From NCBI GenBank assembly GCA_937907715.1, contig CALERM010000074.1:1-11274 (forward strand): a stretch of DNA of 11,274 nucleotides, given 5' to 3'. Within the stretch, counting starts at the first letter, position 1, and each line of letters begins with the position of its first letter. This document shows positions 1 to 6,915 of this stretch, piece after piece. The DNA is from an uncultured Clostridia bacterium. GTDB taxonomy: Bacteria > Bacillota > Clostridia > Oscillospirales > Oscillospiraceae. The position numbers and the translations under genes were made by a program. The notes under the pieces were generated by a model. The model ran no database searches. It saw nothing but the letters and a program-made list of their open reading frames with translations, and was not told the origin of the DNA.

Positions 1-74
1 CCGTCTTCTTCAAAGGAAAGCTTGCATACGCCCGCCCGGTAGCTCCCAATCCAAAACGTGTACTCCTGTTTCAT
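1..74 (-). CDS. Partial CDS: N-terminus of a probable 7-bladed beta-propeller lactonase (6-phosphogluconolactonase/YbhE-like)
   Basis: The reverse strand opens with ATG at 74-72 and runs off the left edge in frame, giving 24 codons beginning MKQEYTFWIGSYRAG and continuing VCKLSFEED. The pattern of an aromatic-rich strand, I-G-S-Y, and a short strand ending in an acidic turn resembles the first blade of the lactonase beta-propeller family (PF10282), whose members usually start with a Y-x-G-T/S-Y motif. That family hydrolyses sugar lactones to the free acid, which fits directly after a sugar dehydrogenase. One base separates its start from the SDR stop codon, so translation is probably coupled; I see no clear ribosome site ahead of it. 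Only 24 residues are visible, so the family call is tentative and the reading frame is more secure than the product. Confidence 0.5.
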   Translation of the reverse strand, partial: MKQEYTFWIGSYRAGVCKLSFEED

Positions 75-75
75 A

Positions 76-816
76 TCACAGATGCATGCCGCCGTCGCAA
101 TAGATGTTCTCGCCGGTGATATAACCGCCCTCGTCCGAGCAGAGCAGCAGCACTGCCGCCGCGCAGTCCTCGGGCTTTCCGAGTCTGCCGCAGGGCACTG
201 CCTGCTCGCACGCTGCGCGGTATGCCGCGTCCTCGAGGACAGCGCTGTTGCGCGGGGTGACGATCGTGCCGGGCGCCATATTGTTGATGGTCACACCGCC
301 TCCTGAAATCTGCTTTGCCAGATTCCGCACCAGATTGAACTGTGCGTCCTTGCTGGCAGCATAGACCAGCATGTCCTTGTGGGGCTTTGCCTGCTGGATG
401 CTGCCGACGGTCACAATCCGTCCCCAATGCTGCTGCAGCATATGCGGCGCATAACGCTGGATGAGCAGCAGCGTCTGCTTGAGGTTGACCGTGATTTGCA
501 AATCGAAGTCCTCCGGCGTAATTTCCTGCCACGGCTTTCGGATCTGCACGGACGCATTGAGAATCAGAATATCCACATCGCCTGTCTGCGCGTAGAGCTT
601 CTGTGCGGCATCAAGCCTTGCCAGATCCGCCGCGCACGCATGCGCGCAGCCGCCCTTTGCCGTAATCTCATCGGCAACGCCCTGCGCCTTTTCCAAGCTT
701 TTCGATGCCTGCACCCAGACCTCACAGCCGTTTTCCGCGAGGCATGCGGCAATTGCTTTACCGATGCCCTGCGACGAGCCGGTCACCAGCGCCTTTTTTC
801 CATTGAGATTGAACAT
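76..816 (-). CDS. Short-chain dehydrogenase/reductase (SDR), probable sugar or sugar-acid dehydrogenase
   Basis: This is a classical SDR of 246 residues, the usual length for the family. The nucleotide-binding motif TGSSQGIG lies at residues 12-19. The active-site tetrad is complete: N111, S139, Y152 and K156 (Y-A-A-S-K). The usual NNAG motif is replaced by LNAS at 86-89, a variation in the structural turn rather than in catalysis. The C-terminal Y-I-T-G-E-N-I-Y-C-D-G-G is typical of the family. It should oxidise or reduce a sugar or sugar acid with NAD(P); the substrate cannot be read from sequence. A ribosome site GGGAG lies 9 bases before the ATG. It follows the RraA-like gene in the operon and is 1 base from the putative lactonase. 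A dehydrogenase-then-lactonase order suggests aldose to lactone to aldonate, but a keto-reductase acting elsewhere in the pathway is equally possible. Confidence 0.9.
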   Translation of the reverse strand: MFNLNGKKALVTGSSQGIGKAIAACLAENGCEVWVQASKSLEKAQGVADEITAKGGCAHACAADLARLDAAQKLYAQTGDVDILILNASVQIRKPWQEITPEDFDLQITVNLKQTLLLIQRYAPHMLQQHWGRIVTVGSIQQAKPHKDMLVYAASKDAQFNLVRNLAKQISGGGVTINNMAPGTIVTPRNSAVLEDAAYRAACEQAVPCGRLGKPEDCAAAVLLLCSDEGGYITGENIYCDGGMHL

Positions 817-843
817 AGCCTGTATCTCCCATATTCATCGGTC

Positions 844-878
844 TGCCCCGCAGCGCAAACTGCTTGCGCTGCGGGGCA
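844..878. repeat. Perfect 15-bp inverted repeat (stem-loop) in the RraA-SDR gap
   Basis: Two 15-base arms (844-858 and 864-878) are perfectly complementary around the 5-base loop ACTGC. The stem is GC-rich (core GCCCCGCAGCGC). It fills half of the 73-base gap between the RraA-like stop and the SDR start. On the transcribed minus strand no U-run follows, so it is not a standard intrinsic terminator. An mRNA-stability or processing element that tunes downstream expression is more likely. Confidence 0.8.
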
Positions 879-889
879 CGTTGTGCGAA

Positions 890-1819
890 TCAAAGCGACG
901 ACTGCGTGTCGTTCGGGTCGCCGTTGCGGGCAAGGTCGTACTCCTGCGACCAGTCGAGCCCACGGTATTTTTCCGCGCGCGGGTCAGTCTTGATGAACTC
1001 CATCAGAAGATCGAGCATCGGCTCGGTCCAGGTGTTCTTGTCGATCTGCGCGGTGGTAAACTTGTTGAGGGTGATCATTTCGAAGCCGAACAGGTCCTTG
1101 ACCTGCGTCTTTGCTGCGCCGTCGACCACCTCGGGAACCAGATGGGGCGGAATGAACAGCACACCGCCGCTGCAGCCGTAGACGATGTCGCCCGGCAGGC
1201 AGATTGCCGCTTCCCGGCCGTCGCCGAGGCGCGCGGGGGTGTTGAAGCCGGTCATGACAAAATCGCGGATGGGCGTGGGGTCGATGCCGCGGTAGTAGAC
1301 CTGCGTGCCGACCTTCTGCATCTGTTCGATGTCGCGGATGCCGCCCCAGATCACCGCGCCGCCGGTCTTGGTCTTGTTCTTGATGGCAGTCGTGAGGTTA
1401 CCGCCGACGAAGGTGCCCTTGAAGACCTTATCGTACATATCAATGACAATGACGTCGCGCTCCTGCAGGCTGTCGATGACCCACTGGTTGGGTGTGCCGG
1501 ACCAGCCGTTTTCGGCAGCGGACTCCATCATGACGTCAAAATAGTCCGGGCGTGTGGGCGCGTAAACCGCGGTCAGAGCTCTGCCGACAAGCTTTTTGTT
1601 GAGCGTGCCATCGTCCCGGAATTCCGGGTGCAGCGACTTCATGGAGATAAACTGATTTTCATAGCCCTTGACAAAAATCGGCTTCCAGACCTCCTCGAGC
1701 GTCATCTCCGCCAGCGCGTCGAGATAGCGGTCGGCGACCTTGGGTCTGCCGTCAGGCAGGCGTTCGCCTTTCCACAGTGGGGTCAGTGCGATGATGTCTT
1801 CCTTATTATTAAAACGCAT
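890..1819 (-). CDS. RraA / HMG-CHA aldolase-like family protein, long form; probable 2-keto-3-deoxy-acid aldolase
   Basis: The protein has 309 residues, clearly longer than E. coli RraA or Pseudomonas HMG/CHA aldolase (roughly 160-240). The family core is at residues 77-210: a Gly-rich turn GGNLTTAI at 139-146 and the G-G-I-R-D motif at 159-163. In class II pyruvate aldolases of this fold, the Arg-Asp pair (here R162, D163) binds pyruvate enolate and the divalent metal, so keeping both favours an enzyme over an RNase E inhibitor. The extra length is an N-terminal segment of about 75 residues and a C-terminal tail after about residue 225. A strong ribosome site AAGGAG lies 6 bases before the ATG. 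It follows the ABC ATPase by 27 bases in the same operon. In this context it could cleave a 2-keto-3-deoxy sugar acid to pyruvate and an aldehyde; that is inference. Misannotation as a menaquinone methyltransferase is common for this family and should be ignored. Confidence 0.8.
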   Translation of the reverse strand: MRFNNKEDIIALTPLWKGERLPDGRPKVADRYLDALAEMTLEEVWKPIFVKGYENQFISMKSLHPEFRDDGTLNKKLVGRALTAVYAPTRPDYFDVMMESAAENGWSGTPNQWVIDSLQERDVIVIDMYDKVFKGTFVGGNLTTAIKNKTKTGGAVIWGGIRDIEQMQKVGTQVYYRGIDPTPIRDFVMTGFNTPARLGDGREAAICLPGDIVYGCSGGVLFIPPHLVPEVVDGAAKTQVKDLFGFEMITLNKFTTAQIDKNTWTEPMLDLLMEFIKTDPRAEKYRGLDWSQEYDLARNGDPNDTQSSL

Positions 1820-1846
1820 GGTGCTTCTCCTTCTTGAAACCTGTGA

Positions 1847-3361
1847 TTATTTGATGGCAAGCTTCATCACGTTTTCCTGCGTGATTTCGTCTCCGGTCAG
1901 CTCGCCCTGAATCTTGCCGCTGCTCAGAACCAGCACGCGGTCGGACATGTTGACCAGCTCCGGCATGTCGCTCGACGCCATGACGATGGACACGCCCTGC
2001 TCGGTCAGCTCACGCATGATCGTGTAGAACTCTGCCTTTGCGCCGACGTCGATGCCCTTGGTCGGCTCGTCCATGAAGAGGATCTTGGGGTTCGTCAGCA
2101 GCCACTTGCCGAGAACGACCTTCTGCTGGTTGCCGCCCGAAAGTGCAACGATCAGTGTGTCCATGCTGGGCGCCTTGACGCGCAGACGGTCAAAGATGAC
2201 CTTCGCGGTCTTTTCCTCTGCTTTTTTGTCAATGAGGAATTTTCCGGGAATGTCCTTGAGGCAGGCGAGCGTGAGATTTTTGAGGATGCTCAGGATCCAG
2301 ACGAAACCGGACTTCTTGCGCTCCTCGGTAACAAAGCCGATGCCATGGTCGATGGCGTCCTTCGGACTGCGGATTTTAACGCTCTTTCCGAACAGCTCGA
2401 CGTTCTTGGTAACGCCAGTTGTGATCTGCCCGAAGATGGCGCCGAGGCACTCGCTTCGACCTGCGCCGACCAGACCGCCCAGACCCAGAATTTCGCCCTT
2501 GTGAAGCTCGAAGGAAATATTTTCCACAATGTTCTTGTCCACAATCGACGGATGCGGAACGGTCAGATCCGTGACCTTCATGACGACCTCGTCGGAGGCA
2601 TGGAATCGTCCGCCGGGATACATGCTGTCCATCTTTCTGCCGACCATCTCTTCGACCAATCGGTCGTTGTTCGTCTCGGAAATTTTGCGCGTGGAAATCA
2701 CGTGTCCGTCGCGCATGACCGTCACACGGTCGGCAATTTCGAAGACCTCGTCGAGCTTGTGGCTGATGTAGACGCAGGCGACGCCCTGCTCGCGCAGGCG
2801 GCGGATGATAGAAAAGAGCTTGTCCACCTCTTTGTCCGTCAGCGCGGAGGTCGGCTCGTCAAGCACCAGCACGCGGGGGTTGCGGATGACGGCACGCATG
2901 ATGGCGAGCATCTGCAGCTGCCCGCTGTTTAGGGGTCTTGCCAGCGAGCGCGGACCGACGTTGATCTCCAGCTCGTCCAGAATCTGCTGTGTCTTTTCGT
3001 CGAGCGTTTTATAATCGACCATCACACCCTTGCCCGGAAGGTTGCCGACGAAGAGATTCTCTTCGATCGTGCCGTCGAGCATGGCGTTGATTTCCTGATA
3101 GATCATCTCAATACCGAGCGAACGCGCGGTATGGACGCTCATGTTGTGTACCTTTTCTCCGTCGAACCAGATCTCGCCCTCATATTCCTTCGAGGTGTAG
3201 CTGCCGCTGAGCACCTTCATTAGGGTGGACTTGCCTGCGCCGTTTTCGCCGCAGATCGCCAGAACCTCTCCGGCATTCAATTCGATGGAGACGTCGCTCA
3301 ATGCCAGAACGCCGGGAAAGCGTTTGGTGACATGGCGCATTTCCAAAATATGTTCAGCCAA
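1847..3361 (-). CDS. Sugar ABC transporter ATP-binding protein (RbsA/MglA/XylG type, two nucleotide-binding domains)
   Basis: This is a 504-residue tandem ATPase, the normal length for the carbohydrate-uptake-transporter-2 family. The first domain has Walker A GENGAGKST (38-46), Q-loop Q89, signature LNSGQ (144-148) and Walker B VLVLDE (164-169). The second has a degenerate P-loop (G-L-V-G-A-G-R-S-E near 295), a canonical signature LSGGNQQ and Walker B ILFMDEPTKG. A degraded second Walker A is usual for this family. The first signature is LNSGQ rather than the usual LSxGQ, a mild oddity. The start is TTG: the AAGGAGG at 3370-3376 is 8 bases upstream of it, whereas the first in-frame ATG is 7 codons further in and has no ribosome site. 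It energises import through the adjacent permease with the binding lipoprotein. The 45-base gap to the permease stop supports one operon. Confidence 0.95.
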   Translation of the reverse strand: MAEHILEMRHVTKRFPGVLALSDVSIELNAGEVLAICGENGAGKSTLMKVLSGSYTSKEYEGEIWFDGEKVHNMSVHTARSLGIEMIYQEINAMLDGTIEENLFVGNLPGKGVMVDYKTLDEKTQQILDELEINVGPRSLARPLNSGQLQMLAIMRAVIRNPRVLVLDEPTSALTDKEVDKLFSIIRRLREQGVACVYISHKLDEVFEIADRVTVMRDGHVISTRKISETNNDRLVEEMVGRKMDSMYPGGRFHASDEVVMKVTDLTVPHPSIVDKNIVENISFELHKGEILGLGGLVGAGRSECLGAIFGQITTGVTKNVELFGKSVKIRSPKDAIDHGIGFVTEERKKSGFVWILSILKNLTLACLKDIPGKFLIDKKAEEKTAKVIFDRLRVKAPSMDTLIVALSGGNQQKVVLGKWLLTNPKILFMDEPTKGIDVGAKAEFYTIMRELTEQGVSIVMASSDMPELVNMSDRVLVLSSGKIQGELTGDEITQENVMKLAIK

Positions 3362-3369
3362 TGGTTTAG

Positions 3370-3376
3370 CCTCCTT
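3370..3376 (-). promoter_or_regulatory. Ribosome binding site fixing a TTG start for the ABC ATPase
   Basis: Reverse-strand AAGGAGG is a near-perfect anti-SD match and sits 8 bases before TTG at 3361-3359. No ATG or GTG is at a usable distance, so TTG is the likely start. Confidence 0.8.
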
Positions 3377-3406
3377 CTTCTCTGCAAATATGTTCCGGCT
3401 TCCAGC

Positions 3407-4372
3407 TTATTTGCCGCTGAGAACGGCACGGCGGTACTTGTCGATGAACATCGAGAGAATCAGAATCAAGCCAAAAATCAGCGTCTGTGCGGTGCTGGGA
3501 ATGCCGACAAGAATCAGGAAGTTCGTGATGGTTGCAAGCAGGATGCAGCCGATGGCGGTACCGGCAATGGTGCCCGAGCCGCCCGCGGGACTGGTGCCGC
3601 CGATGATAACCGCCGCCATGATCTTCAGGTTCACGCCGTCGCCCGCGCCGGGGATGCCGGAGGCAAAGCGTGCTGCCCAGATAACGCCGGTGAATGCGGA
3701 GAACAAACCAACTGCGACATAGACCAGAATTCTTCTTCTGACGACGGGGATACCCGCGAGGTACGCCGTCTCGGGGTTGCCGCCGATGGCTGCAATGGAG
3801 CGGCCAAACTTCGACCGGTTCAGAATGATGTAGCCCGCAGCGCCGATGATCAGGGCATAGAGAATCGGAACAGGAACGGTATCAAACAGATACGTCTGGC
3901 CGAGCGCCTTGAACTCCGCGTTCATGCCGGAGACGGCCAGACCGCCCGTCCAAAGAAGCGCGATGCCGCTGAGAATGTATTGCATACCGAGCGTAATGAT
4001 AAATGCGGGCTGACCGAAGCGGACGATAATCACGCCGTTGACCCAGCCAACCAGTGCGCCGACGAGCAGCGCGACGAGAATTGCCAGCCACATATTCCAG
4101 CCGCCTGCGATGGCATACGCGACGATGACGCCGGCAAGAGACAGCGTCGAGCCGACCGACAGGTCCATGCCGCTTGCCGTGAGCAGATACGTCAGCGGCA
4201 CGCCGATGAAGAAGGAAAAGCTTGCAGTGCGGAGAATGTCGATGAGGTTTGCCGCACCAAAGAAGTTCGGATTGACGAATGCGACGATGATCAGAATCAG
4301 CGCCAGCGGAATGAGCGCGCCCAGCTCGTTGTGCGACATGATCGCGCGCATGAGTTTCTTTTTGTTATTCAT
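3407..4372 (-). CDS. Sugar ABC transporter permease (RbsC/XylH/BPD_transp_2 family)
   Basis: A polytopic membrane protein of 321 residues, typical for the family. I chose the ATG at 4372 (MNNKKKLMRAI) because GGAGGA lies 8 bases upstream and the short basic N-terminus leads straight into the first membrane segment (LGALIPLALILIIVAFV). The longer open frame to 4528 would run through the intergenic hairpin and into the binding-protein gene. Long hydrophobic stretches recur through the chain. Family hallmarks include a Gly-rich segment T-S-P-A-G-G-S-G-T-I-A-G-T near the C-terminal third and the conserved T-N-F-L-I-L-V-G-I. A single permease gene is visible, so the channel is probably a homodimer, as in the ribose system. 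It is the membrane partner of the neighbouring ATPase and binding lipoprotein. Confidence 0.94.
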   Translation of the reverse strand: MNNKKKLMRAIMSHNELGALIPLALILIIVAFVNPNFFGAANLIDILRTASFSFFIGVPLTYLLTASGMDLSVGSTLSLAGVIVAYAIAGGWNMWLAILVALLVGALVGWVNGVIIVRFGQPAFIITLGMQYILSGIALLWTGGLAVSGMNAEFKALGQTYLFDTVPVPILYALIIGAAGYIILNRSKFGRSIAAIGGNPETAYLAGIPVVRRRILVYVAVGLFSAFTGVIWAARFASGIPGAGDGVNLKIMAAVIIGGTSPAGGSGTIAGTAIGCILLATITNFLILVGIPSTAQTLIFGLILILSMFIDKYRRAVLSGK

Positions 4373-4390
4373 TCGGTTCTTCCTCCAAAG

Positions 4391-4438
4391 AAGGACCGAT
4401 CCGGGTCGATGGGTATGCTTGAGCCCGGAACGGTCCTT
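4391..4438. repeat. Stem-loop between binding-protein and permease genes
   Basis: Arms 4391-4405 and 4424-4438 pair over 15 positions with a single mismatch (4399/4430), with a loop of about 18 bases. The gap between the two genes is 103 bases, much wider than elsewhere in the operon. On the minus strand the stem is followed only by a weak T-rich stretch and then the permease ribosome site. It probably acts as a partial terminator or 3' stabiliser that keeps binding-protein mRNA in excess of the membrane components, as is common in sugar ABC operons. Confidence 0.75.
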
Positions 4439-4475
4439 CATGCTATTTATCAGTGAACGGACAAATGGGGTGCGA

Positions 4476-5534
4476 TCAATCCAGCGGAATACCTTCCTGG
4501 TCGGCGTATGCCTGCACGCCGTCGGCATACAGCGCGTATGCGCCGCAGCCGGAGAAGCCTTCTACCGTGCCGCCCTCATAGAGGGTCTTTGCCAGAGAAA
4601 CAGCGGTCCGACCGACGGAGAGCCAGTCCTGGATGATGGTGCAGTCCGCAGCGCCGGACAAAACATACGTCAGGATCTCTGCGCCGCCGTCGATGCCCTG
4701 GACATACATCGAGTCCTGAAGCCCTCTTTCCTCTACGAGCGTTGCCGCGCCGACGGCTGCCATGGAGCAGTCAGCAACAAACGCATTGATCTCCGGGTGT
4801 GCCAGCAGCAGTGCAGAGAACTTTTCATAGACGACCTGAGTATCGGAGGTGGATTCTTCCTGCGAGACGACGACTGCGTCCGGGCGAAGCTCGGCGAGCT
4901 TGTCGCAGAAGGACTGATAGTTGATGTTGTGCGACTGGGAGCTGAGCTTGGGCTGCATGTACACAACGTTGATGGGCTCGTCCTCGGGCATGTTCTGTAC
5001 GAGCGTCTCTGCCTGAATGTTGCCGAGCTCAACGGGGTCGATGCCGGTGTAGACCTCGCAGCGGCCGGGCAGCGAGTAGTTGATGCCGACGAGCGTCACG
5101 CCCTTTTCCAGCGCGCGGTCAACAACGTCGTTGAACGCTTCCTGGTCGTTCCAGTTGCCGATGATGATGTCTGCACCGTTGGAAAGTGCGGTCTCGCAAA
5201 GCTCGACCATCTCGGTGGTGTTGGCGGTCGTGACCGGTCCGAGGTAGGTGTAATCCCAGCCCTCGGCTGCGGCTGCTTCTTCAAAGCCCTTCTGGCAGTT
5301 GCCCCAGGCGGAGCCGCCGATCAGCGGGGAGACGAGGAAGCACTTGACCTTGTCGTCGGACGCAGTCTCTTCGGTCTTGGGCTCTTCGGCAGTTTCTTCT
5401 GTCTTGGTTTCTTCAGCGGCGGAAGCGTCCGTCTTGGCGGGCTCGTCCGCGGCAGTTTCTGCTTTGGTGCTGCACGCGCTCAGCATCGACAGGCAAAGCA
5501 GCGCTGCCAGAAGCAATGCGATGAACTTTTTCAT
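4476..5534 (-). CDS. Sugar-binding lipoprotein of the ABC importer (Peripla_BP_4, RbsB-like)
   Basis: The protein has 352 residues. The signal peptide is MKKFIALLLAALLCLSMLSAC with lipobox L18-S19-A20-C21, so Cys21 should be lipid-anchored on the outer face of the membrane. Residues 22-62 form a low-complexity linker rich in Ala, Thr, Glu and Lys with repeated EETKTEE / EEPKTEE units. The ligand-binding body begins at about residue 63 (VKCFLVSPLIGGSAWGNCQKGFEEAA) and shows the two-lobe type 1 periplasmic-binding-protein pattern, with NGADIIIGNWND, GVTLVGINY and MYVQGIDGGAEIL strands. The upstream ribosome site is modest (GGATAGGA just before ATG). It is the first gene of the leftward operon, downstream of the AT-rich divergent control region, which is the usual position for the most abundant component. 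The family binds pentoses, hexoses and other sugars, so the ligand stays open. Confidence 0.95.
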   Translation of the reverse strand: MKKFIALLLAALLCLSMLSACSTKAETAADEPAKTDASAAEETKTEETAEEPKTEETASDDKVKCFLVSPLIGGSAWGNCQKGFEEAAAAEGWDYTYLGPVTTANTTEMVELCETALSNGADIIIGNWNDQEAFNDVVDRALEKGVTLVGINYSLPGRCEVYTGIDPVELGNIQAETLVQNMPEDEPINVVYMQPKLSSQSHNINYQSFCDKLAELRPDAVVVSQEESTSDTQVVYEKFSALLLAHPEINAFVADCSMAAVGAATLVEERGLQDSMYVQGIDGGAEILTYVLSGAADCTIIQDWLSVGRTAVSLAKTLYEGGTVEGFSGCGAYALYADGVQAYADQEGIPLD

Positions 5535-5622
5535 AATCCTATCCAGCTTTCTTCATTATTTTTACCTATGGGGTTGTCCCCCTCAGCGTGATTTTATTTT
5601 ACTGGAACGTGGAGAATATTTC

Positions 5623-5651
5623 ATTAAATATCCAACATATTTTGCAAACAA
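5623..5651 (-). promoter_or_regulatory. Candidate promoter of the importer/catabolic operon
   Basis: On the minus strand, TTGTTT (5651-5646) and TTTAAT (5628-5623) are 17 bases apart. The -10 matches 5 of 6 and the -35 only 3 of 6, consistent with a promoter needing an activator. The inverted repeat ATATTT-CATT-AAATAT overlaps the -10. The predicted leader is about 80 bases to the binding-protein ATG. Confidence 0.4.
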
Positions 5652-5952
5652 TTTTATGGTTTTTACTTCATAAATTGCACGAAAAGAGAGGCCGATTTTT
5701 GTTGATATTGAAAACTCATTGCTTTTCGGATCTGTTTCACGCACTGATTTTCTCCGTTTTTTTGACCGATCTCCGTGTATTCTCTCTGATTTTCCCATAT
5801 TTTCCGGCAATATTCGTACTCTATTGGAACACAGTGCTGGAAATTCTGCCGGATGCTGTTTTCTGTATCCATTTCCTGTTCCTGCAACAATAATCCGGTA
5901 GGATTTTATAAAAAATCGTAAAATAGTTCTAGAAACCAAAAAATTGTTATAG

Positions 5953-5958
5953 TATAAT
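5953..5958 (+). promoter_or_regulatory. Candidate -10 box for the AraC-family regulator
   Basis: A perfect TATAAT sits 72 bases before the regulator ATG, embedded in an AT-rich stretch. No good -35 lies at 16-18 bases upstream; the palindrome TTCTAGAA (5927-5934) overlaps that position instead and could be a regulator site. Confidence 0.45.
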
Positions 5959-6030
5959 AGTTGCAGCGCCTGCAGGCCGCTTCCAGCTTTTCCTGTTCCG
6001 ACGCGTCAAAAGATACTACGAGGTGCCATT

Positions 6031-6912
6031 ATGACCTTTTATGAAACCGTTCTTCCCTCCTCCGGGCCGCGCGCACAAAATATCAGGCTCTACCGCAACC
6101 GCGTCTCGCCGGAACATCGACCACTGATTCATCATTCCCACCCATCGCTGGAGCTGGGGCTGTTTGAAGACTTCTACGGAACCTATACCCTGCGCGACCG
6201 GGCGTACAGCATCCGCCCGGGCGACGTTTTTCTGTTCCGCAGCAACGAGGAGCATTATGTGACCAGCATCGACTCCGACCACGACCTCGAGTGCGTGGGA
6301 CTTCATTTCTCACCGGAATTCATCTGGTCTCCGAGCGACGCCATCTTCGATATGCGTTATATGTATGTCTTTTCCGAGCAGAACCGCAGCTTTGAAAATC
6401 TCCTGCCGCGCGGCAGCGCCATGACCGCGCGCGTGCGCAAGCTGATCCATCTGATTGAGGCGGAGTTTCAGGAAAAAAAGCCCGAGTATCCGCTGATGAT
6501 CAAGATGAATCTCATTGAAATTCTGATTCTGATCATCCGCCAATACCCCGAGCAGGACCTGGAGCAGATGAAAACGCGCCTGAGCGTCAAGCGCGACACC
6601 CTCGCGCGGCTGGAAACTGTAATGGAATACATCAACAACCATCTCAGTGAGCCCATGAAGCTCGACGAGCTTGCCGCCATCGCGAAAATGAGTCCGTCGT
6701 ATTTCTCGCAGCTTTTCAAATCCGTCAACGGCTTTTCCACCTGGGACTACATCATCTCCCGCCGCATCGACATGGCGCAGACGCTTCTGTCCAGCACGGA
6801 CCAGTCGGTGCTGGATATTGCGTTCCAGTGCGGCTTCAATAACAGCACGAACTTCAACCGTGCCTTCAAAAAAATTACATCCTTCTCCCCGAAGGAATAC
6901 CGCAACCGCTGA
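6031..6912 (+). CDS. AraC/XylS-family transcriptional regulator with N-terminal cupin sensor
   Basis: The protein has 293 residues, the standard two-domain length. Residues 15-110 form a cupin-like sugar-sensing domain (HHSHPSLELGLFE at 34-46; I-R-P-G-D-V-F-L-F at 61-69, the usual beta-barrel turn). Residues 190-293 carry two helix-turn-helix units: the first at about 208-233 (DELAAIAKMSPSYFSQLFK), the second at about 258-283 ending in the family signature DIAFQCGFNNSTNFNRAFKK. GAGGTG 5 bases ahead of the ATG is a suitable ribosome site. It is divergent from the importer operon and is the obvious candidate for its activator, probably responding to the imported sugar or an intermediate. It converges on the epimerase gene with only 3 bases between the stop codons and no visible terminator. 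Confidence 0.94.
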   Translation: MTFYETVLPSSGPRAQNIRLYRNRVSPEHRPLIHHSHPSLELGLFEDFYGTYTLRDRAYSIRPGDVFLFRSNEEHYVTSIDSDHDLECVGLHFSPEFIWSPSDAIFDMRYMYVFSEQNRSFENLLPRGSAMTARVRKLIHLIEAEFQEKKPEYPLMIKMNLIEILILIIRQYPEQDLEQMKTRLSVKRDTLARLETVMEYINNHLSEPMKLDELAAIAKMSPSYFSQLFKSVNGFSTWDYIISRRIDMAQTLLSSTDQSVLDIAFQCGFNNSTNFNRAFKKITSFSPKEYRNR

Positions 6913-6915
6913 GCC

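Larger units (their letters stand above)
5535..6030. promoter_or_regulatory. AT-rich divergent control region between the importer operon and the AraC regulator
   Basis: These 496 bases are far more AT-rich than the flanking genes. I see no convincing gene: open frames on both strands give low-complexity Phe/Leu/Ile-rich peptides without ribosome sites. It holds candidate promoters for both directions, an ATATTT-CATT-AAATAT inverted repeat (5616-5631), a small GGGG-TTGT-CCCC hairpin (5570-5581) in the operon leader, and a direct repeat CTGATTTTC at 5744-5752 and 5786-5794, 42 bases apart. The length leaves room for binding sites of the divergently encoded AraC-family activator. Confidence 0.7.

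Noticed and set aside
764..1837. Long plus-strand frame of 357 codons opposite the RraA-like gene
   Set aside because: It mirrors codon bias of the minus-strand gene; the minus frame has clear family motifs and a ribosome site, this one has neither.
4373..4528. 52-residue N-terminal extension of the permease
   Set aside because: It would be translated through the intergenic hairpin and overlap the binding-protein gene; the ATG at 4372 has a good ribosome site and a normal N-terminus.
5735..5749. TTTCA-CGCAC-TGATT as a third IclR operator in the AraC/importer control region
   Set aside because: The second half matches only 3 of 5 bases, it lies far from both predicted promoters, and the region is AT-rich enough for chance matches.
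5591..5909. ATTTTAT occurring three times (5591, 5651, 5903) as possible AraC sites
   Set aside because: Short AT-only words recur by chance in this composition and the spacing is irregular.
5583..5939. Open frames on both strands in the AT-rich control region (118 aa minus, 101 aa plus)
   Set aside because: Low-complexity hydrophobic translations with no ribosome site or recognisable domain, overlapping each other and the predicted promoters.
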